DNA of 64,000 bases from positions 1 to 64,000 of the forward strand of contig DASVHD010000010.1 of the NCBI GenBank assembly GCA_036382775.1, written 5' to 3'. The notes below the pieces were generated by a model. It did no database searches. It was not told the origin of the DNA and saw only the letters and a list, made by a program, of their open reading frames with translations. This document shows positions 1 to 7,585 of this stretch, in pieces. The translations under genes were made by a program, and so were the position numbers. The stretch's first letter is position 1. Each line of letters opens with the position of its first letter. The DNA comes from a bacterium (lineage in GTDB: Bacteria > Hydrothermota > Tepidihabitantia > SM23-42 > JAOAFX01).

Positions 1-146
1 TCCTTTTCGATGACCCGGTTTTCGCGCGTATGCTAAAGGCCATGATCATCCTGGGCATGGTTGTGGCGCTGTTTTTTATTGTTCCCAATCTGTTGCTGGT
101 TATCTATTTGAGGAGCAAAAAGATCAGGCAGGCGATGCGGAGCTAA
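1..146 (+). CDS. C-terminal fragment of a membrane protein (5' end outside window)
   Basis: An open frame enters from the left edge (codons in phase with position 3) and stops at TAA 144-146. The visible 47 residues contain one strongly hydrophobic segment of about 25 residues (MIILGMVVALFFIVPNLLLV) followed by a basic tail (RSKKIRQAMRS), as in a final membrane helix with a cytoplasmic positive end. It is too short to assign to a family. The hydrophobic helix and in-frame stop are seen directly; that this is a real gene is inferred from them and from the intergenic repeats that start just after it. Confidence 0.55.
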   Translation, partial: LFDDPVFARMLKAMIILGMVVALFFIVPNLLLVIYLRSKKIRQAMRS

Positions 147-162
147 CAATGGTTCCGAAGGT

Positions 163-234
163 GTAGTCGCAGGCTTTAGACTGCGCAGTAATTTATTAAT
201 TTCGTGTTTAGCGCAACCTGAAGGTTGCGGCTGC
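163..234. repeat. Intergenic repeat with GTAGYCGCA / TGCGGCTRC ends (copy 1)
   Basis: The stretch runs from GTAGTCGCAGGC to GGTTGCGGCTGC and contains 'ctttaga-ctgcgc' and 'gcgcaacc-tgaaggttgc' hairpins. A second copy with the same ends and the same 'GGCTTTAG-CTGCGC' core lies at 41682-41746, so this is a dispersed imperfect palindromic element, not unique sequence. Confidence 0.7.
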
Positions 235-246
235 ATTCATTCTTAA

Positions 247-360
247 AATTCTAAATCCGAAACCCTAAATCCTAAATAATTTCAAAATACTAATTTTTAA
301 ATTCAAAACCGTTTTGAACATTAGGATTTTGGATTTCGAATTTGTCTAGGATTTAGAATT
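247..360. repeat. AT-rich inverted repeat, 12-bp perfect arms
   Basis: AATTCTAAATCC at 247-258 is the exact reverse complement of GGATTTAGAATT at 349-360. Related CTAAATCC/GGATTT words lie between them, and a central small palindrome (TCAAAAC/GTTTTGA) sits at 303-317. It occupies the space between the left-edge gene and the 3' end of the PHP gene. No coding potential is seen. It could act as a bidirectional transcript end, but no U-tract terminator is evident. Confidence 0.65.
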
Positions 361-376
361 TAGATATTCGTGCATT

Positions 377-1216
377 TTATATTTTGAAAAATATCGGTTT
401 CCTTTTTTCAAACCCGCATACTGCCTTGAACCCGAACGACCGGGCGAACTCGTATCCTTCCTTGATCCCTTTGCCCAGGTCATCGACTTTGTGGCAATCC
501 GAACCGATGGCGATATTTTCCACGCCGGCTTCTTTTGCCATGCGCATGAACATACCTGATGGATAGAATTCGTCAACCCGGCGCAGGCCAGCAGTGTTTA
601 TCTCCAGAGCCAGGCCCTGCTGCGCCATTTTTTTAAAGATCACGTTCAGCCGTTCAACCGGCAGTTGCCGCATCGCTTCTGCCCCGTAATACCCGATGCC
701 GTATTTCTTATAGACGTCGAGATGCGCGAAAGTATCGAAGAGTCTGCTTTCAACCAGGGTTTCCGCCAACTTATAGTATTTTTCCATCAAGCGCGCGGCA
801 TCGTGCTTCGTGAAATAGCCTTCATATTCCCGGGAACTGTCGATGCATACGTGCTCAAGGCAATGGATCCCGGTAATCAGGTAATCAAGTTCCAGATCTG
901 CGGTCATGTCCCGGAGACGCTTCTCCACGCCCTCAAAGAAACCGACCTCAAGGCCGAACCGCACGATCAGGCCGGACTTCCGGTATTTATCCTTGACCCG
1001 CCCGACCTCTTCCTGCAGGACTGCCAGCGATGTCGGCGACAGGGGCAGCACCTGCCCGTCCAGACGGATGACATTATCATTTCGCTTAGGATCAAGTTCG
1101 CAGTGATTGGTAAAGCATATTTCGCTCAAACCCAAATTAAGGGCGCGCCGGCAATAATCATCAAGCGAACCCTCGGCGTCGCTCGAATGGACAGTATGGA
1201 TGTGATAGTCGATCAC
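377..1216 (-). CDS. PHP-domain phosphoesterase, HisJ (histidinol-phosphatase)-like
   Basis: 279 residues beginning MIDYHIHTVHSSDAEG, with the PHP metal-binding H-x-H (H5, H7) and D13. It continues with EICFTNHCE, GLEVGF, DYLITGIHCLE, FAHLDVYKKYG, EINTAG and the terminal IGSDCHKVDDLG motif, which supply the other histidines and acids of a trinuclear metal site. Length and motif order fit the HisJ histidinol-phosphatase family of PHP hydrolases. No his genes are nearby, so the substrate is open. The start is GTG at 1216, overlapping the stop of the upstream NYN gene (GTGA), so translation is probably coupled. Last gene of the hsp20-lon operon. Confidence 0.85.
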   Translation of the reverse strand: MIDYHIHTVHSSDAEGSLDDYCRRALNLGLSEICFTNHCELDPKRNDNVIRLDGQVLPLSPTSLAVLQEEVGRVKDKYRKSGLIVRFGLEVGFFEGVEKRLRDMTADLELDYLITGIHCLEHVCIDSSREYEGYFTKHDAARLMEKYYKLAETLVESRLFDTFAHLDVYKKYGIGYYGAEAMRQLPVERLNVIFKKMAQQGLALEINTAGLRRVDEFYPSGMFMRMAKEAGVENIAIGSDCHKVDDLGKGIKEGYEFARSFGFKAVCGFEKRKPIFFKI

Positions 1217-1962
1217 GACGCGTTCTTGCCGTTCGGATCCTCTCTCACGATCCGGTCGCGGCTCAGGATCACGTTCTCTTCCAGTGGCACGAAACGATCG
1301 GCTTTTTCCTTAAGGTCGTACGCCGTGTTCTCCGGGAACGAAAAGATCTCTACCCTGCGGTTCTTGCCCTTTATGAATTCCACGAGCGGAACAAAATCCC
1401 CGTCGCCCGATGCCAGGGCGACGGTATCGACGTGGTCGAGCATGCCCAGGATATCCAGCGCCATGCCCATGTCCCAGTTCGCCTTTGCCGAACCGTCGGA
1501 CCGTGTGCGCACGTCCTTTATTTTCACCAGATACCCGATCCTTTCCAGGCTCGAGGCGAACGGTTTCACGTCACCATCGGGCGGCTGTACGATATACGCG
1601 TACGCCCGGACCAGCGTCCGTTTGCCCGTGATCAAACGCATCAGCTTCTCGTAATCGACCTTTGCCGCGTATCCCATCCGCGCTGAATAATACAGGTTCT
1701 GGGAATCGACAAAGATCGCGATATTCTCCTTCTTTCCAAGATCGAGCGATTCAATAAAAGTTTTCAACGAACGGATCTCTTCATATAGTTTATTACAGCT
1801 TTCCCTGGACTTTTCAAAATATGACTTGATATCGTTCATGGTTTGAAAAAATGGATCCAGTTTTTTGCCGACCACATCGTCGATCCTGGAATCGATGTCT
1901 CCGGCATCATGCCCGGTTTGACCCTGTTGCTCCGGCTGCGCGGGCTGCTTATTTGATTCCAT
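1213..1962 (-). CDS. NYN-domain (LabA/DUF88-like) putative nuclease with N-terminal coiled coil
   Basis: 249 residues. The first 75 are polar and helical (coiled-coil-like, after a Gln/Pro-rich start). Residues 80-240 are a NYN/PIN-like domain: IAIFVDSQNLYYSA (D86, N89), KANWDMGMALDIL (D164) and ALASGDGDFVPLV (D187, D189) give the acidic metal-binding cluster typical of NYN RNases. No signal peptide, so probably cytoplasmic. A strong AGGAGG site lies just before ATG 1962. It is co-transcribed with the genes upstream and overlaps the PHP gene by 4 nt. The RNA target cannot be read from sequence. Confidence 0.85.
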   Translation of the reverse strand: MESNKQPAQPEQQGQTGHDAGDIDSRIDDVVGKKLDPFFQTMNDIKSYFEKSRESCNKLYEEIRSLKTFIESLDLGKKENIAIFVDSQNLYYSARMGYAAKVDYEKLMRLITGKRTLVRAYAYIVQPPDGDVKPFASSLERIGYLVKIKDVRTRSDGSAKANWDMGMALDILGMLDHVDTVALASGDGDFVPLVEFIKGKNRRVEIFSFPENTAYDLKEKADRFVPLEENVILSRDRIVREDPNGKNAS

Positions 1963-2012
1963 ATTTCCTCCTGAAATTCACTTGTCCAGCGGCACTGATA
2001 AGATGCTGACGG

Positions 2013-3299
2013 TTATTCCAGATTGAACTCGCGCCGTTTTGCCTCCGGCAGGTACCCGTAAAGCGAAGGCTGTGAACGTTCCCCCGGCGCGTTGGTCCAG
2101 ATCAGGGTATACTCGTTCGTACCGCGGATATCAACGAATATGAATTTTATTCCAGTATAATAATCCCACTGTTTGTAGGGCTTTGAAACTTCAATATCAA
2201 TGGTGCCTTCTTCGATTTCATCCGGCTCCCCGTATCTTATATAAATGCGCCCGCGGTCGGTCTTGTATCCCGGCTTATTCCCTTCCTTGTATTTTTCACG
2301 GGCATATTCGAACTTGTCGGCAATGGTATAGTAATTACGCCTGCTCCAGAATTTCTTTAGATAGCTCTCCTTGCCGGCTTTGTCCAGTGCTTTAAAATAA
2401 CCGTATTCCTTGGCGGATACAAAATACTCGATCTCCTCATAATAAGGCAGGCCTTCGTAGCTGACCGGTTCAATGACCTGACGGCGGATCTTGAAAGGGA
2501 TGCTCTTTTCCCGAACCCACTGCGCGCCGGAGTCCGATACCGTCACCTTGAACAAATAAGACCCGGCGCCCAGGTTCTGGATATTCAGACCGGCGTTCAC
2601 CGGCTGCGTGCGGTACGTTTTTTTCACGCTCTGCGAAACACGACGCAGCGCCTTGCCGCTGGAATCAATGATCTCGTACGTGACGACGAGAGGCTGACCG
2701 GTGGGATCTGGTTTGTAAAGCTCAAAATAGACGAAAAGGTTCTTATCGTTTTCCTTGAAAAGATGCGAGGGCCGGGGCACGACCCTGAGATCGCCCTTGC
2801 ACAGGTATCCGCTGCTCGTGTCCTTCTTGATCGCGCTGGCCAGAAGCACGCTGCTGAACGGGTACGCTTCCCGGTCCACGATCAGGCTGTCGACAACCGC
2901 ACCCTGGTTGCCGCCGGATACAATGTTTACCTCGTACTGGTAGGAACCTTCATTGACGAACATCCCGAACTGCACGATGAATGCCAATTCCTCCTGTGCC
3001 GCGGTCTTAAAAGAAACGATGCCGAAATCGCGCTTAAGAACATCGGTCAGCGAATCCTGATGCACGCGGTCAAGCATTTTGAAACGGATCTCGACGCTGG
3101 CCGTGATCTGGCTGTCGGTCTCGGCGTAATCCAGATCCTGGTACGGTATTTCGCAGTTGAATTCCGCGTAAAAAACTCCCTGCGGGACCGCCTGCACGCG
3201 TCCGGTCGAATCCTGCAGCGCAACCGGCATCTGGAATATGACCGGGTCAACAAAAAAATTCAATGGCGCAGCGGCCAGGAATATCAAGAGCACCGTCAT
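2013..3299 (-). CDS. GWxTD-domain exported protein (second of the pair)
   Basis: 428 residues with a short hydrophobic N-terminus (MTVLLIFLAAAPLNFF) that looks like a signal peptide. The C-terminal third carries the GWxTD family signature in the variant form PGYKTDRGRIYIRYGEPDE, followed by a Y/W-rich domain (KQWDYYTGIKFIFVD). The middle resembles beta-sandwich modules. The GWxTD domain is a family of unknown function found in Bacteroidetes, Acidobacteria and relatives, usually in exported proteins. It overlaps the preceding GWxTD gene by 4 nt (ATGA). The two proteins share the C-terminal half but little of the N-terminal half, consistent with an old tandem duplication or a heteromeric pair. 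Confidence 0.8.
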   Translation of the reverse strand: MTVLLIFLAAAPLNFFVDPVIFQMPVALQDSTGRVQAVPQGVFYAEFNCEIPYQDLDYAETDSQITASVEIRFKMLDRVHQDSLTDVLKRDFGIVSFKTAAQEELAFIVQFGMFVNEGSYQYEVNIVSGGNQGAVVDSLIVDREAYPFSSVLLASAIKKDTSSGYLCKGDLRVVPRPSHLFKENDKNLFVYFELYKPDPTGQPLVVTYEIIDSSGKALRRVSQSVKKTYRTQPVNAGLNIQNLGAGSYLFKVTVSDSGAQWVREKSIPFKIRRQVIEPVSYEGLPYYEEIEYFVSAKEYGYFKALDKAGKESYLKKFWSRRNYYTIADKFEYAREKYKEGNKPGYKTDRGRIYIRYGEPDEIEEGTIDIEVSKPYKQWDYYTGIKFIFVDIRGTNEYTLIWTNAPGERSQPSLYGYLPEAKRREFNLE

Positions 3300-4345
3300 A
3301 TGCGTTCTCCTTCCTGACTGATGAGATTGTACTCACCGAACCCGTGGCGGTCGTAAAAAATGAACCGCAGGTTCAGCTTGTAATAATACCAGACCTCATA
3401 GGGTCTGGTCGAAAGCTCGTACGGTTTTGACTGAACTTCATCGGGCGCGCCGTATTTCACATAGATCCTCCCCCGGTCACTGTGCCATCCCCGGTCACCA
3501 AAGGAAAAATGCTCGTCGGCGTAAGTGATGCGTTGAAAATATTCCGTCTCCTTTTCATTATTCGACGTGTTGGGCGTGGGATCGTATTGTTTCCAGAACA
3601 AAATCCACAGGGAATCCCGTGCTTCCTTATCCGCTTTTTTCAATTCATCGATCTCCGACGGCGTCGCGATGTATTCGAGCTGGCTCACCCTTAAACGCCA
3701 CGCTTTCTCATCCCGGTAGAACGGACGCGACACCTTAATAGGAACGACCAACTCGTCGGCTTTCTTGTTTTTGGTGAACAAAAGGAATTTAAGGAAGTAT
3801 TCGGCGATCGGCAGTTCGCTGACGCTGATGACAAGGGAATCGTTATAGATCTCCTTTTTCAGAATCGAGTGGTGGATATCCCGGTCATAGAACCTGACCG
3901 TCATGCTGTCCGCCTCCCCGTTCTTGTTCAGGACGGTGAAATACACGGTCACCGTATCCGACCGCGCAAACCAGCGGATATTTGAGAGAAAACGCGCGCG
4001 CAGGATCTTGGCTTTCACGGCGAATATTTCATAGGCGTACAGGTCGATCACGCGAAGGCTGTAGTTCACCGCTGCGGCCGGTACCAGGATTATGATCGTG
4101 TCCTGGATATCCGCGCTGTCCAGGGTGACATTCCTTTCCCAGTAATCACCGGCGACCTGCGTATTCTTTTTGTCGTAAACCTGGAGCTGGATCTCATAAC
4201 GGCCTGAAAACACGCTGTCGCGGAAGACGTTCTTGAGCTCATCCGGTGATATCGACAGGTAAATGCCGAGCTCGCTCGTTGAATCACTCAGGGGTATCGT
4301 CACGTTCTGGTATTGAACGGCCAGCAGAAATAAAAGGCAGATCAT
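3296..4345 (-). CDS. GWxTD-domain exported protein (first of the pair)
   Basis: 349 residues. The N-terminal MICLLFLLAVQYQNV is a short probable signal peptide. Residues from about 225 onward form the GWxTD domain: EIDELKKADKEARDSLWILFWK, then DRGWHSDRGRIYVKYGAPDE and YEVWYYYKLNLRFIFYDRHG. The signature here is GWHSD, close to consensus. The start ATG 4345 overlaps the lon stop codon (ATGA) and is preceded by AAGGAGA, so synthesis is coupled to Lon. Function is unknown. Placement directly behind a chaperone and an AAA+ protease suggests a link to envelope or protein-quality stress, by context only. Confidence 0.8.
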   Translation of the reverse strand: MICLLFLLAVQYQNVTIPLSDSTSELGIYLSISPDELKNVFRDSVFSGRYEIQLQVYDKKNTQVAGDYWERNVTLDSADIQDTIIILVPAAAVNYSLRVIDLYAYEIFAVKAKILRARFLSNIRWFARSDTVTVYFTVLNKNGEADSMTVRFYDRDIHHSILKKEIYNDSLVISVSELPIAEYFLKFLLFTKNKKADELVVPIKVSRPFYRDEKAWRLRVSQLEYIATPSEIDELKKADKEARDSLWILFWKQYDPTPNTSNNEKETEYFQRITYADEHFSFGDRGWHSDRGRIYVKYGAPDEVQSKPYELSTRPYEVWYYYKLNLRFIFYDRHGFGEYNLISQEGERI

Positions 4346-6684
4346 CGTTTTCTCCTTGATGCATGGATATTGAACACTTCACCCAGCGCGCTCGAGATCG
4401 TTCTCACAAACCTCACGCGCAGCCCGGCCCTGACATGGGGCGGGATCATTCTGAAATCCTTTTCATTATCCTGCGGCAGGTAGATCCTGCGGATGCCGGC
4501 GCGCTTTGCTGCAATGACCTTTTCTTTTATGCCGCCGACCGGCAGAACGCGGCCGGTGAGCGTGATCTCACCCGTGAACGCGGTGGCGGGATCAATGGTC
4601 TGGCCGCGGAACAACGAGGTCAGCGACATCACGACCGCCAACCCGGCTGACGGCCCGTCCTTTGGGATCGAGCCCGATGGTATGTGGATGTGGATATCCT
4701 GATCATCGACTGCATCATCGATGCCCCAGGCGCCGAGCCGGGTCTTCAAGAATGACAGTCCGGCCTGACACGATTCTTTCATCACATCGCCCAGCAGTCC
4801 GGTCAGGATCAATCCCCGTTTCCCTTTAATTCTGATAGATTCAATGAATATGATCTCGCCGCCGGTCGGTGTCCAGGCAAGACCCGTTGCCACTCCGATC
4901 TCACCCCGGCGCGCGGCGATTTCGGCAAAGATCTTGGGCGGCCCCAGGAATGTAGAAAGGTTTTTCTGGGTGACCCTCGCACCGCGTTTTTTGCCTTCCG
5001 CGATCGACTTGGCAACCTTACGGCAGACCGAACCGATCTCGCGCTCGAGGTTCCTTACGCCCGCTTCTCGCGTGTAATTACCGATGATGCCCTTAAGCGT
5101 GGTCTGGTCAAACACGACATCCCCGAGTTTCAGCCCGTTCTCCTGTATCTGCCGCGGGATCAGGTATTTTTTCGCGATCTGGAGCTTTTCCTCCAGGATG
5201 TACCCGGGCAGCTCGATGATCTCCATCCTGTCCTTGAGCGCCGGAATGATCGGATCAACAATATTCCCGGTGGCGATGAACATGACCCTGGAAAGATCAA
5301 AGGGGACTTCGAGATAGTGATCGGAAAAAGAATTGTTCTGTTCCGGATCAAGGGCTTCGAGCAGGGCCGACGACGGGTCCCCGCGGAAATCAGTGCCGAC
5401 CTTGTCGATCTCATCCAGCATGAAGACCGGATTATTCGAACCGCAGCCTTTCAACGATTGGATTATCCGGCCCGGCAGGGCTCCGACATAGGTGCGGCGG
5501 TGACCCCGGATCTCCGCCTCATCACGGATCCCGCCCAGCGATATCCTGATAAATTTCCGACCCAGCGCCCGGGCAATGGATTTGCCCAGAGACGTCTTCC
5601 CGACGCCGGGCGGTCCAATGAAACACAGGATCGTGCCTTTGGAATCCGGTTTCAGCTTCTTTACCGCCAGGTACTCGAGGATGCGTTCCTTGACCTTTTC
5701 AAGGTCGTAATGGTCCTCATCAAGGATCTTCTTGGCACGCCTGATGTCATTATTATCCTGAGTCGACTGGGTCCAGGGAACCGACACGAGCCAGTCAATA
5801 TAAGTCCTTGACACCGTGTACTCGGCAGCTTGCAAAGGCATCTTGGCGAGCCGGTCGAGTTCCTTGAACGCGGTCTTTTCCACGGTCTCGGGCATCCGGG
5901 CTTCGGTTATTCGCTTCCTGAGTTCCTCGATCTCCCTTGTGTGTTCATCGCTTTCACCCAGTTCTTTCTGGATCGCTTTCAACTGCTCGCGCAGGTAAAA
6001 CTCGCGCTGGCCTTTGTCGAGCTCGTTCTTGACCTGGGACCGGATCTTTGCTCCCAGTTCCAGGATGCTGATCTCCTTTTGCAGCAGAGGAATAAGCTTG
6101 GCGAACCGGTCCTTCGGATCAACGGTCTCGAGCAGGGCCTGCTTGTCGGGAAATTCGAAATTTGTATAGCTGGTCACGAAATCCGCGAGCCGGTCTGGAT
6201 CTTCGATGTTCATGATGATCGCGCCCAGTTCGTCGGGCAGGTAAGGGGCCAATGACACCAGCTGCTGGAACATGGTCACGACATTGCGCATCAACGCTTC
6301 CAACGCCATGGTCTTTTTGTATTCATGGGCGATGGTCTCGATCTTGGCCTTGAGATAAGGCTCGGCCTGGGAAAAACCCGTGACCCGGAACCGTTTTAAC
6401 CCCTTTACCAACAGCCTGATCGTGCCATCGGGGAACCTGAGCATCTTCGTTATCTGAATGACGCAGCCGATCTTGTAAACCTCGTGCGGTTTCGGCTCTT
6501 CGATGTCGGGGTTCAGCTGCGTTAGGGCACCGGCGAGCTTGCTGGTGGTCAGTATTTCATCGATCAATTTTGCCAGCTTTTGCGTCTGTATGATCAGGGG
6601 AACCGTTTGTTCCGGAAATACCACGCCGCCTTTGATCGGAATGATCCCCAGTTCGTCAGGAATGGTTACTGCTTTTTCTTCCAT
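4342..6684 (-). CDS. lon: ATP-dependent protease Lon
   Basis: 780 residues, the usual length for bacterial LonA. The order is N-terminal substrate-binding domain (1-210), helical linker, AAA+ module with Walker A GPPGVGKT (357-364) and Walker B (PVFMLDEIDK), then the Ser-Lys protease domain with KDGPSAG (catalytic S679) and GGIKEKVIAAKR (catalytic K722). Lon degrades misfolded and regulatory proteins in the cytoplasm. It lies 32 nt downstream of an Hsp20 gene and overlaps the following GWxTD gene by 4 nt, giving a proteostasis operon. It most likely depends on the promoter ahead of hsp20, since none is seen in the short gap. Confidence 0.97.
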   Translation of the reverse strand: MEEKAVTIPDELGIIPIKGGVVFPEQTVPLIIQTQKLAKLIDEILTTSKLAGALTQLNPDIEEPKPHEVYKIGCVIQITKMLRFPDGTIRLLVKGLKRFRVTGFSQAEPYLKAKIETIAHEYKKTMALEALMRNVVTMFQQLVSLAPYLPDELGAIIMNIEDPDRLADFVTSYTNFEFPDKQALLETVDPKDRFAKLIPLLQKEISILELGAKIRSQVKNELDKGQREFYLREQLKAIQKELGESDEHTREIEELRKRITEARMPETVEKTAFKELDRLAKMPLQAAEYTVSRTYIDWLVSVPWTQSTQDNNDIRRAKKILDEDHYDLEKVKERILEYLAVKKLKPDSKGTILCFIGPPGVGKTSLGKSIARALGRKFIRISLGGIRDEAEIRGHRRTYVGALPGRIIQSLKGCGSNNPVFMLDEIDKVGTDFRGDPSSALLEALDPEQNNSFSDHYLEVPFDLSRVMFIATGNIVDPIIPALKDRMEIIELPGYILEEKLQIAKKYLIPRQIQENGLKLGDVVFDQTTLKGIIGNYTREAGVRNLEREIGSVCRKVAKSIAEGKKRGARVTQKNLSTFLGPPKIFAEIAARRGEIGVATGLAWTPTGGEIIFIESIRIKGKRGLILTGLLGDVMKESCQAGLSFLKTRLGAWGIDDAVDDQDIHIHIPSGSIPKDGPSAGLAVVMSLTSLFRGQTIDPATAFTGEITLTGRVLPVGGIKEKVIAAKRAGIRRIYLPQDNEKDFRMIPPHVRAGLRVRFVRTISSALGEVFNIHASRRKR

Positions 6685-6716
6685 GTATTCCTTATTATTC
6701 TTTCCGATCGATCAGG

Positions 6717-7220
6717 TCAATCACCGTCGACCGGCACGACGTGCTCCTTTACCACGGGGACCACAATGATCAGAATACCGTTGTCATAATGGTACTGGCA
6801 TTGCCGCGCTTGCACCGGCACGGGAAAGTCGATGCGCCGTAAAAAATAACCATAGGGTATTTCTAAGTTATGATAGGTACAGTGTTTTTTCTCCATGGCA
6901 GCCGGTGATCTTCGCACGCCGTCGATAAGCATGCTGGTCCGCGATATCCGCACGGTGGTCTCGCCAAGCCTGATCCCGGCGATCTCAATACTGATTATCA
7001 ACCTGTCATCCGCCAGATAGAGATCATAAATAGGTTCCCAGTTTATTAACTCCCGGTTAAAGAAAACATCGCTATCCATGCTGAACATGGTGAGATCCGC
7101 GGCCGACGCTCCGGGTAATTCTTTCGGGAAAACGATCCTTAACCCATCCTTTTTAGTTTCCCTCATTTTTCCATGCCGTTTTCGGGGAAGCGTGTTTTTC
7201 ATCTTTTTTGTCCGTTTCAT
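6717..7220 (-). CDS. Small heat-shock protein Hsp20/alpha-crystallin-like
   Basis: 167 residues from the start proposed here. The core has the alpha-crystallin pattern: WEPIYDLYLADDRLIISIEIAG, RISRTSMLIDGVRR, a central HNLEIPYGYFLRRIDFPVPV and GILIIVVPVV. The basic N-terminus (MKRTKKMKNTLPRKRHG) is unusual. The open frame extends to 7277, but a TTGACA-N16-TATACT promoter lies inside that extension (7229-7256), so translation must begin at or after ATG 7220, which is 8 nt from the -10 box. Internal ATGs at 7202 or 7169 are alternatives. First gene of the lon operon; acts as an ATP-independent holdase, if typical. Confidence 0.8.
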   Translation of the reverse strand: MKRTKKMKNTLPRKRHGKMRETKKDGLRIVFPKELPGASAADLTMFSMDSDVFFNRELINWEPIYDLYLADDRLIISIEIAGIRLGETTVRISRTSMLIDGVRRSPAAMEKKHCTYHNLEIPYGYFLRRIDFPVPVQARQCQYHYDNGILIIVVPVVKEHVVPVDGD

Positions 7221-7585
7221 CCGGTTAAAGTATAGCACAAAAACCGGATCTGTCAAGAATATCCGATGGCTCATCATATCGTTTAGAGTCTTGACAAGGC
7301 ATAATTATTTATTATAATATACAATAATAAGAAGATCTATTTTATTGTAGCGATATGACGACTTAAGTCTTATGTAGAATCATGATCGTTGTATTGACAA
7401 TATAAATATTTCGGCTACAATAAAAATTACGCTCATTAACGTACGTATTGTTGTTGGAAGAATATTTTCATTAATATACAAAATAAAAAGGAGGTGATGT
7501 CATTAACATTACCATAGTGAACAATCTCCCTGTCATGACAGGGAGATTGAAAAGAATTAAACCTTAAATGAAGAAGGAGGAATTT
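7221..7585. promoter_or_regulatory. Divergent intergenic region with tandem promoters and structured leader of the S8 protease gene
   Basis: This 365-nt gap holds the minus-strand hsp20 promoter plus two plus-strand promoters: TTGACA 7291-7296 / TATAAT 7313-7318, and TTGACA 7394-7399 / TACAAT 7416-7421, each with 16-nt spacing. Downstream are an extended Shine-Dalgarno-like motif AAAAAGGAGGTG (7485-7496), a tiny frame ATG-TCA-TTA-ACA-TTA-CCA-TAG (7497-7517) and a perfect 28-nt palindrome (7522-7549, arms CAATCTCCCTGTCA / TGACAGGGAGATTG). The true ribosome site AAGGAGG then precedes ATG 7586. Confidence 0.65.
7229..7256 (-). promoter_or_regulatory. Promoter of the hsp20-lon operon
   Basis: On the minus strand TTGACA (7251-7256), a 16-nt spacer and TATACT (7229-7234), with ATG 7220 only 8 nt beyond. 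The predicted transcript starts at or next to the AUG. No CIRCE or HAIR-type operator is evident nearby. Confidence 0.75.

Noticed and set aside
665-1654. 329-codon plus-strand open frame across the PHP and NYN genes
   Set aside because: Spans two well-supported opposite-strand genes and has no motifs.
7221-7277. Upstream extension of the Hsp20 frame
   Set aside because: Contains the operon's -35 and -10 boxes, so it is not in the mRNA.
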